This document shows, one piece after another, positions 1 to 5,345 of a stretch of 5,345 nucleotides of DNA. The stretch covers positions 1 to 5,345 of the forward strand of contig CAMAUH010000319.1 of the NCBI GenBank assembly GCA_945861365.1. Direction: 5' to 3'. This stretch comes from Candidatus Kuenenia stuttgartensis (GTDB lineage Bacteria > Planctomycetota > UBA1135 > UBA2386). Under the pieces are notes generated by a model. It did not search any database. It was not told where the DNA came from and saw only the letters and a list, made by a program, of their open reading frames with translations. Both the position numbers and the translations under genes were made by a program. Each line of letters opens with the position of its first letter. The first letter of the stretch is position 1.

Positions 1-2127
1 ATCGGGGTCGTTCGCTTGTGCACCCATCGCGAACCAGCCGCCCGGCAGCAGCACCAGCACGATGCCGCTCTCCGCCGTCACGGTCAGGCGGCCGTTCGCG
101 TCGCGCGGCGGCACTTGCTTCTCAGGTGCTCCTGACGGCAGGTGCACGAACTCCCACAGCCCCTGCTCGTTCTTGCCGAGCGGCACCAGGTCGCTTTGCG
201 GAGCCAGGTGCAGCCCGCCGAAGCGTGGGTCGGCGGCGACGTCCGCGGCGATCGTGTGCCAAAGCTCACGCGGTTCCTCGAGGCAGCGACGGTGGTTCTC
301 GGGCGCGAACTGCGCGGCGTGCCGCACCTTTGCCAAGGCCCCGGACTGTGGATCGACGAACTTGTGCAGACGTTCCACCACGCGCATCAGCTCGTCGTGC
401 AGGAACTGGCGGCGCTCGTCCGCGAATCGCCACGTGCGCCGGGTAGCTGTGCGATGCTGCAAGGCCGGCATCGCCTGCCGCAGTTCCGCCGCGCGTGCGG
501 TACGTGCGGGCGACAGTTCTCCCGCTTGGGACTCGTACCACGCGAGTTCGGCGGTCAGCACCGCCAGCTGCGCAGCGTCCGGGTGGCTGGCGCGATCGGC
601 GGCGGCAGCGGCTTCATCGTATGGCTCCGCCTCGGCCTGCACGGCCTGCAGCAGCTGCTCGAGGTTCGGCAGCTCTGCCGCGAGCGGTTCGCCGTGTTCG
701 CGCAGCCAGCGCTCATGGGTCGGCAGCTCCTCCAGCCTCGGCAGCCGCAGTGTCTTGGCGATCTCCTGCGCGCGGTCGATGCGCACGCCGATCTCCAGCC
801 GTTGCACTTCCGCCAGAGCGGCCACCGTGCGCGACGTCTCCTGCTGCAGATGATGCGCCGCGACGCGGTCGGCGGTGCCGAGGCCGAGCACGGTCGCGAT
901 GCCGAGCCCGGCCGCGGCAGCACGCCACGGTTCGCGTCGCATCCAACGCCACAGGCGGGTCAGGCGGCCTGTGGGGCGGGCCACGATCGGTTCGCCGGCG
1001 AGCGCCGCGCGCAGGTCCGCCGCGAACGCCGCGGCGGTCGGGTACCGGCGTTTGGGCGACTTGTCGAGGGCATGGTGGGCGATTGCCGCCAGCGCGGGAC
1101 TCTGTTGCGCCGCCAGACGACGCACGTCGATCGGTTCGTGGTGCAGCAAGCGATCGACCACGGACGCGGTGTCGGCGCCCGGGAACGGCAGCTGCAAGGT
1201 CAGCGCCTCGTACAACACGACACCGAGCGAGAACACATCCGTCGCCGGGCTCGGCTCCGCGCCGCGCACCTGCTCGGGCGACATGTAGGTCGGTGTGCCG
1301 GCCAGGTCGCCGGTCACGGTCAGCGGTACGGCTCCCGCCTGGTGGGCGACGCCGAAGTCGGCGAGCAGCGCCTGGCCATCCTGGCGCAGCAGGATGTTGC
1401 TCGGCTTGACGTCGCGGTGCACGACGCCGGCCTGGTGGGCGATGTGTAGAGCCTCGGCGATGTCGGCGACGATCGTCGCGATCGCGGATCCGTAGTCGGT
1501 GGGCAACTGCCACGCGGTTGGCGTCACGGTGGCGTGGTCGACGGCGCCGAGCACGGCGGCGCGCAGAGTGTCGCCGGTCGCGTTGCGCAAGCCGGCGCGG
1601 CGCACCGCGGCCAGCACCGCCGCCAACGAGGCCCCGTGCACCAGTTCCATCACCAGGAACGGGATCCCGCCGTGCACGCCGGTCTCGATGACCTTGACGA
1701 TCGCCGGATGGTCTAGCGCCGCCAGCAGTTTGCCCTCGCGCTGGAAGCGCCATAGCGCGCGCTCGCTGACCAGCAGCGTCGGCGCGGACAGCACCTTGAG
1801 TGCCACCGTGCGATCCAGCGATCGCTGCCACGCCGCGTACACGACGCCCATGCCGCCGCGGCCGAGTTCGCGTTCGAGGCGATAGCCGCCCAGTGTTCGG
1901 CCAGGTTCGATCGCGGTCGCGGCGGTGGTGGGCGTGATCGGTTGGTCGCCGCTGCTGCGCGCCGCATCCGCTTCGTCGTCGAACGTCAGCATTGGCTCGA
2001 GCAGCTCGCGCAACTCGGCGTGTTCCGCGAGGAACTCGGCGAAGTCGGTGCGCCGCTGCGCCCGGAACTCGAGGCTCAGACGGATCGCAGTGGCCAGTCG
2101 GCTGGATCGCGGGTCGGCGGTGGACAT
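1..2127 (-). CDS. Ser/Thr protein kinase fused to a formylglycine-generating-enzyme-like (SUMF1) domain; C-terminus outside the window
   Basis: The minus-strand frame from ATG at 2127 stays open for 709 codons to the window edge. Residues 1-60 are a helical, acidic N-terminal region. The Hanks-type kinase domain covers about 81-378 and looks catalytically intact: glycine loop GRGGMGVVY (89-97), VALK with Lys111, likely helix-C Glu131, HRDVKPSN with Asp239, Lys241 and Asn244, DFG (257-259), SPE in place of APE (283-285), and DVFSLG (297-302). A stretch of about 40 residues (172-212) lies between the hinge and helix E. A basic patch (389-402) precedes a short, weak hydrophobic segment (about 401-417), a probable membrane anchor. 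It is followed by a helical, charged region (about 425-640). At 648-709 the motifs LVPLGKN, LWEF and PPRDANGRL lead into GIVLVLLPGGWFAMGA, the typical opening of an FGE/SUMF1 fold. The FGE active site lies beyond the edge, so formylglycine formation cannot be claimed. ATG 2127 is the first Met before the conserved region. No well-placed Shine-Dalgarno is present and the frame stays open upstream, so the start is likely but not certain. Similar kinase-FGE fusions are known from Planctomycetota. Confidence 0.9.
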   Translation of the reverse strand, partial: MSTADPRSSRLATAIRLSLEFRAQRRTDFAEFLAEHAELRELLEPMLTFDDEADAARSSGDQPITPTTAATAIEPGRTLGGYRLERELGRGGMGVVYAAWQRSLDRTVALKVLSAPTLLVSERALWRFQREGKLLAALDHPAIVKVIETGVHGGIPFLVMELVHGASLAAVLAAVRRAGLRNATGDTLRAAVLGAVDHATVTPTAWQLPTDYGSAIATIVADIAEALHIAHQAGVVHRDVKPSNILLRQDGQALLADFGVAHQAGAVPLTVTGDLAGTPTYMSPEQVRGAEPSPATDVFSLGVVLYEALTLQLPFPGADTASVVDRLLHHEPIDVRRLAAQQSPALAAIAHHALDKSPKRRYPTAAAFAADLRAALAGEPIVARPTGRLTRLWRWMRREPWRAAAAGLGIATVLGLGTADRVAAHHLQQETSRTVAALAEVQRLEIGVRIDRAQEIAKTLRLPRLEELPTHERWLREHGEPLAAELPNLEQLLQAVQAEAEPYDEAAAAADRASHPDAAQLAVLTAELAWYESQAGELSPARTARAAELRQAMPALQHRTATRRTWRFADERRQFLHDELMRVVERLHKFVDPQSGALAKVRHAAQFAPENHRRCLEEPRELWHTIAADVAADPRFGGLHLAPQSDLVPLGKNEQGLWEFVHLPSGAPEKQVPPRDANGRLTVTAESGIVLVLLPGGWFAMGAQANDPD

Positions 2128-2173
2128 GGCTGCAGCGGGCGATCGGGGGCGGCGGGGCGCACTCCTGGTGGCA

Positions 2174-2179
2174 CGTATA
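2174..2179 (-). promoter_or_regulatory. Weak -10-like element (TATACG) possibly for the kinase gene
   Basis: Read on the minus strand, TATACG lies 46 bases upstream of the kinase ATG at 2127 and is one of the few AT-richer spots in the intergenic region. The hexamer 17 bases further upstream is TGCGGT, a poor match to a sigma-70 -35 box. This is a composition-based guess; a sigma-factor-specific or ECF promoter could lie elsewhere. Confidence 0.2.
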
Positions 2180-2240
2180 GCCACGTCTTGCCGCGCACCG
2201 CACCCGGTTGCGCGCCGAATGTCGTCGACCGTTCCGCGCC

Positions 2241-2258
2241 CAACAGCACAGGCTGTTG
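2241..2258. repeat. Perfect 7-bp inverted repeat with 4-base spacer
   Basis: CAACAGC at 2241-2247 is the exact reverse complement of GCTGTTG at 2252-2258, with ACAG between. The repeat does not extend outward perfectly and has no T-run after it. It lies between the starts of two divergent genes, not after a stop codon. It therefore does not look like an intrinsic terminator and could be an operator for a dimeric regulator or a 5'-leader hairpin. It could also be chance. Confidence 0.5.
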
Positions 2259-2383
2259 CGGACTTGGTCGGCGCCGCGAAGGGGCAAGGCGCACACCGCG
2301 AGGCCGTCTCCCGGCCGCCGCGAGCGGATTTGCGTCGAGCTGTGCGGTTGCTCTCGAACTGCGACTAGCCCCTGCAACCAAGT

Positions 2384-2388
2384 AGGAG
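2384..2388 (+). promoter_or_regulatory. Shine-Dalgarno AGGAG with unusually short spacing
   Basis: AGGAG ends only three bases before ATG 2392. That is shorter than the usual 5-9 bases, but no nearby in-frame alternative fits better. The ATG opens a good signal peptide, which supports this start despite the spacing. Confidence 0.6.
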
Positions 2389-2391
2389 CCA

Positions 2392-4569
2392 ATGCGCAGA
2401 ATCCACTCACTCGTCTTGTTCGCCGCCGCGGGCCTTTGGGCCGGCGCAGCATCTCTCACCGCCCAGGAGCCGGTCGGTCCCGACCAGAGTCCCATGGTCG
2501 GATCCCCGGCATCGATCCGGCAGAGCTGCGGCCTGTCGCTCGTCGATGGCGAGCAATTGCTCGGCGTCGGCTGGGACTACAACGCGTGGTTCGGGCCGCA
2601 GGGCATGGCGTTCACGCCTGCCTTGGGCAAGCGTGCCCCGCACGACCTGCCGCTCGCGTTCGCGACCACGGCGATCGGTCGTGGCGGTGCGATGCAGGCG
2701 GCTCCTTCGCCGTCGCGTTCGCATGAAGGGCGGACGGTTTCCTACCGCCGCGGCGACGTGGTCGAGAGCTACGAAGTGCGCCACGACGGCGTGAAGCAGA
2801 GCTACGTGTTCCACGCGCTGCCCGCCGGGCGAGGCGATCTGGTGGTGCGCGGTCAGGTCACCAGTGAGTTGCAGGCGGGGCCGATCACGGACGCCGGCGT
2901 CACCTTTTCGCTGCCGGGCCTCGGCGGCGTCACCATCGGCAGCGTGCTCGGCTTCGACGCGACCGGTCGGCAGGTCGCCGGCTCGATGTCGGTCGGTGCG
3001 AACGGCATCGAGTTCCGCCTGCCGGCTGCGTTCGTCGATGCGGCCGCGCTGCCGATCGTGCTCGATCCACTGTTCGGCACCAGCGTCACGCTCGGCGGCG
3101 GCAATGACGACACGGCACCCGATCTGGCCTGGGATGCGTCCAACGCCTGCTACCTCGCGGTCTGGCAGCGCACGCTGTCGGCCACCAACAGCGACATCCG
3201 CGGCCAGCGCCTCGACACGGATGGCTTGCTGATCGGCGGTACGCTCGTGATCGAGAGCAATGCCGCGACCCTCGCGGTGCGGCCGAAGGTCGCCGACATC
3301 AACGGACTCAACACGTTCGCCGTCGTCTACAGCTACGGCGGCGATGTGTTCACGCGCGGCGTCAGCGCGGCGTCGGGCACTCTCACCACGGAAGTCGCAG
3401 TGGCGACCGGGTCCAACAACCAGCTGGACATCGTCGTCGGCGGGGAAGCGCTCGACAGCGCCAATGGCGTGGCGATCGCTGCGTGGCGGGACGCGAGTGC
3501 CGGCAGCATCTCGATGCGGACGATCGCCTACTCCGGGCTCTCGACGATCCAGGGGCCGACGCTGACCGTCGCCGGAACCGGGCTGTCCTTGGCCGAGTTG
3601 TCGATCAGCCGCAGCGGTGGCGAGAGCGGCCGCTGGCTGATCACGTGGACGCGCGACCCCGGTTCGGTCGGCGACATCTACGGTCGCGTCTACGAGCGCG
3701 GCGTGGGCTTCGCCACCGTCGCCACGGCGCTGGTCACCGAGGTCCTGGAGTGCCGGGTTCCTGCCGTCGATGGCGATGGCATCCACTGGGTGCTCGCGTT
3801 CGCGCGCAACGAAGGCGGCACCGACTACGACGTGCTGGCGCGCCCGGTGCGTTTCGACGCCGGCTCCCTCGCCGTCGGCACCATCCAGCCGATCGCGCAG
3901 GACAACAACGACAACGAGTACGGACCCTCGGTCGCGTGGCTCGGCTACTCGGCGCTGGTCGGTTGGAACGACGAGACGACGCCGGGGATCTTCGACACCT
4001 TCGTGCAGTCGGTCGACCCGTTCGGCTGCCTGGTCTGTGAAGGCAGCTATTCGCTCGGCATCACCGCAGACAGCGAGTTCGCCACCGCCATCGCTGCCAA
4101 GTTCAGCGGCGGTTCGTTCGGCGCGCGCGATGCCGGCGTGATGTGGGTGCAGGACATCACCAACGTCGGCGACGTGCTGTTCTGGCGCTGGCGTGCCAAG
4201 CACGGCGCCTACACGCAGCTCGGCGGTGGCTGTGGCAGCGGCGGCGAGGCCATCGGCTCTTGCGCGATCAACCCGAACCCGAACTTCGTCGTGCGCCTGC
4301 GCAACGGCCCGATCAGCGCCCCCGTGTGGGGCATCCTCGGCTTCGAACGCAACGACTACGTGTGCGGCCCGTGCGCACTGATCCCGAACGCGTTCACCGG
4401 CGTGGTGTGGGCCCAGACCACCAACGCCCGCGGCGATGTCACGCTCGGCTTGCCGACGCCCGCAGGCTCGGGCGGCATGCAGTTCCTGTTGCAGTACGTG
4501 AGCCTCGGCTCGGCTTGCACGCTGGGGTTGGAGATGTCCAGCGCAGTGCAGATCGGGATCGAGAACTGA
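2392..4569 (+). CDS. Secreted seven-repeat beta-propeller-like protein with Cys-containing C-terminal domain
   Basis: This complete 725-residue protein has no function I can name. Residues 1-24 form a Sec signal peptide: basic MRR, a hydrophobic core, and likely cleavage after LTA before QEP. Residues 63-234 form a beta-rich module shared with the next gene, containing QG...TP.LG.RAPH.LPL, then KQS.VF, GDLVVR and AFVDAA, and ending in the boundary motif PIVLDPLFG (221-229). Residues 239-605 hold seven repeats starting near 239, 292, 343, 398, 451, 508 and 560. A unit has a core resembling PxxAW, then a turn, then a hydrophobic-W or hydrophobic-A strand, then a GDIYGR- or SDIRGQR-like strand. 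This suggests a seven-bladed propeller outside the cytoplasm. Residues about 610-725 are a Gly/Cys-rich terminal domain (GCGSGG; Cys614, 624, 658, 661, 709) ending in QIGIE. It resembles C-terminal modules common on exported planctomycete proteins. No catalytic motif was recognised, so binding, adhesion or cell-surface structure are possible roles. It is followed 24 bases later by a paralogue, probably in one operon. Confidence 0.9.
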   Translation: MRRIHSLVLFAAAGLWAGAASLTAQEPVGPDQSPMVGSPASIRQSCGLSLVDGEQLLGVGWDYNAWFGPQGMAFTPALGKRAPHDLPLAFATTAIGRGGAMQAAPSPSRSHEGRTVSYRRGDVVESYEVRHDGVKQSYVFHALPAGRGDLVVRGQVTSELQAGPITDAGVTFSLPGLGGVTIGSVLGFDATGRQVAGSMSVGANGIEFRLPAAFVDAAALPIVLDPLFGTSVTLGGGNDDTAPDLAWDASNACYLAVWQRTLSATNSDIRGQRLDTDGLLIGGTLVIESNAATLAVRPKVADINGLNTFAVVYSYGGDVFTRGVSAASGTLTTEVAVATGSNNQLDIVVGGEALDSANGVAIAAWRDASAGSISMRTIAYSGLSTIQGPTLTVAGTGLSLAELSISRSGGESGRWLITWTRDPGSVGDIYGRVYERGVGFATVATALVTEVLECRVPAVDGDGIHWVLAFARNEGGTDYDVLARPVRFDAGSLAVGTIQPIAQDNNDNEYGPSVAWLGYSALVGWNDETTPGIFDTFVQSVDPFGCLVCEGSYSLGITADSEFATAIAAKFSGGSFGARDAGVMWVQDITNVGDVLFWRWRAKHGAYTQLGGGCGSGGEAIGSCAINPNPNFVVRLRNGPISAPVWGILGFERNDYVCGPCALIPNAFTGVVWAQTTNARGDVTLGLPTPAGSGGMQFLLQYVSLGSACTLGLEMSSAVQIGIEN

Positions 4570-4581
4570 GAACCCCAAACC

Positions 4582-4585
4582 GGAG
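4582..4585 (+). promoter_or_regulatory. Shine-Dalgarno GGAG for the second secreted protein
   Basis: GGAG lies eight bases before ATG 4594, an ideal spacing. It selects that ATG over the in-frame Met codons further on (residues 37 and 75), which would remove the signal peptide. It sits in the 24-base gap after the upstream stop codon, a gap with no room for a promoter or terminator, which supports co-transcription. Confidence 0.7.
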
Positions 4586-4593
4586 ATTCCACC

Positions 4594-5345
4594 ATGAACA
4601 CGCTTCGTCACTTCTTCTCGGTGGCCCCCCTGTTGGGGCTCGCCACCATCCTCACCAGCCAGCATGAACCTGCATCAGATGCGGTGCGCATCGACGCCCC
4701 GATGCAGTCGCTGCAACAAGCGGTCGGTCTTGCACCCGACGGCCAAGGCGGCTTCCGCGCCGTCTCCCTGGCCTACAAGGCGATCCTGTCCGCCCAAGGT
4801 GTCGACTACACGCCGATGCTCGGCGAGCGCGCGCCGCACAACCTGCCGCTGCACTTGTCGACCCGCACGATCCGCCGCGGCAACAACCTGCTGCACGAGG
4901 CGATGCCGGTGGTGCCGCACATGCAGGACCTGCGCGTGTCCTATGAGCGTGGTGCCTGCACCGAGACCTACGACGTCACGCCACGCGGCCTGAAGCAGTC
5001 GTTCGTGTTCGCTGCGCCACTCGGCGGCGACGGCGACCTCGTCGTGCGCTGCGACTGGGCCAGCGAGTTGACGCCGGCCCAGCGTGGCGCCGGAGCCGTC
5101 GACTTCACGTGGCCGGAGATCGGCGGCGTGCGCATCGACACCGTGGTCGGTGTCGATGCTGCGGGTCGCCGTTGTGATGGTGTCGTGCGGCTCGCCGGGG
5201 GCGCGCTCGAGTTCGTGCTGCCGGACGCGTTCGTCGATGCCGCGACCTATCCGCTGGTGCTCGACCCCCTGGTCGGCAGCCAGTTCGCGGTGTCGGTCGT
5301 CAACACCCAGCAGAGCGACGTCGCCTACATGCCGGTGGCCGTTTC
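4594..5345 (+). CDS. Second secreted protein, tandem paralogue of the upstream gene; C-terminus outside the window
   Basis: The ATG at 4594 opens a frame of 250 codons that runs off the right edge without a stop. Residues 1-22 look like a Sec signal peptide: Arg5/His6 followed by hydrophobic FFSVAPLLGLATIL. The cleavage site near LTS-QHE is not a strong match. Residues 61-233 match residues 63-234 of the upstream protein almost without gaps: Y.A....QG...TP.LG.RAPH.LPL, RVSYERG against TVSYRRG, GLKQSFVF against GVKQSYVF, GDGDLVVR against GRGDLVVR, IGGVRI against LGGVTI, and LPDAFVDAA against LPAAFVDAA. The module ends in the same boundary, YPLVLDPLVG (219-228). After it, FAVSVVN and SDVAYMPVAV resemble the first strand of a propeller repeat, so a propeller probably follows outside the window. 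Cys residues 122, 153 and 194 fall inside the module and are absent from the paralogue. Function is unknown; the protein is probably exported with its neighbour. Confidence 0.88.
   Translation, partial: MNTLRHFFSVAPLLGLATILTSQHEPASDAVRIDAPMQSLQQAVGLAPDGQGGFRAVSLAYKAILSAQGVDYTPMLGERAPHNLPLHLSTRTIRRGNNLLHEAMPVVPHMQDLRVSYERGACTETYDVTPRGLKQSFVFAAPLGGDGDLVVRCDWASELTPAQRGAGAVDFTWPEIGGVRIDTVVGVDAAGRRCDGVVRLAGGALEFVLPDAFVDAATYPLVLDPLVGSQFAVSVVNTQQSDVAYMPVAV

Larger units (their letters stand above)
2128..2391. other. Divergent intergenic region between the kinase and the secreted-protein gene
   Basis: These 264 bases separate two genes read in opposite directions, so the region should hold promoters for both. 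I see no convincing -35/-10 pair for the plus-strand gene. The region is very GC-rich, and several long overlapping frames cross it in low-complexity, Arg/Pro/Ala-rich translations that look like chance products of composition. The recognisable contents are an inverted repeat (2241-2258), a weak -10-like element on the minus strand near 2174-2179, and the ribosome binding site of the plus-strand gene. Confidence 0.7.

Noticed and set aside
142..1449. A 435-codon plus-strand frame opposite the kinase
   Set aside because: It is antisense to the kinase, with a Gln/Arg/His-rich translation and no domain; it is explained by codon bias of the opposite strand.
2162..2167. CAGGAG on the minus strand as the kinase ribosome binding site
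   Set aside because: It lies 34 bases before the ATG at 2127, too far to act as its Shine-Dalgarno, and no start codon at the right distance opens a better protein.
2241..2258. The inverted repeat as an intrinsic terminator
   Set aside because: It has no T-run on either side and lies upstream of both flanking genes instead of after a stop codon.
713..2452. A 579-codon minus-strand frame overlapping the kinase and the intergenic region
   Set aside because: It is a shifted frame of the kinase gene. The translation is Arg/Pro/Ala-rich low complexity, whereas the alternative frame carries every kinase motif.
2076..2495. A minus-strand frame of 139 codons across the intergenic region, as a possible small gene
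   Set aside because: It overlaps both the kinase start and the secreted-protein start, has no ribosome binding site I can see, and its Pro/Arg/Ala-rich translation shows no motif.
2407..4665. A 752-codon open frame on the minus strand opposite the propeller gene
   Set aside because: It lies antisense to a gene with a signal peptide, repeats and a paralogue. Its translation is His/Arg/Asp/Ala-rich with no recognisable motif, the usual mirror of GC-rich coding sequence.

Overview
The window is GC-rich and has compact, strongly GC-biased coding frames. It looks like a piece of a Planctomycetota chromosome. Three things point there: a large Ser/Thr protein kinase that runs into the start of a formylglycine-generating-enzyme-like (SUMF1) domain, long secreted beta-propeller-type proteins, and a small Cys/Gly-rich C-terminal module of a kind common in secreted proteins of that phylum. 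The assignment rests on protein architecture read by eye, not on a database search or an rRNA marker.

Layout. Positions 1-2127 (minus strand) hold 709 codons of a membrane-type Ser/Thr kinase. The start is at 2127 and the 3' end lies beyond the left edge of the window. Positions 2128-2391 are a divergent intergenic region of 264 bases with a perfect 7-bp inverted repeat. Positions 2392-4569 (plus strand) encode a complete 725-residue secreted protein: signal peptide, N-terminal beta-rich module, seven repeats of about 53 residues that probably form a seven-bladed propeller, and a Cys-containing C-terminal domain. After only 24 bases, positions 4594 to the right edge encode the first 250 residues of a second secreted protein. 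It is a clear paralogue of the first over the N-terminal module.

How they fit together. The two plus-strand genes are probably co-transcribed and arose by tandem duplication. The kinase is divergently transcribed and may share regulation through the intergenic region. A functional link between the kinase and the exported proteins is only a guess from adjacency. No RNA genes, mobile elements, CRISPR arrays or convincing terminators were seen. The most interesting points are the kinase-FGE fusion, the regular sevenfold repeat, and the tandem paralogues built on a shared, unnamed N-terminal module.
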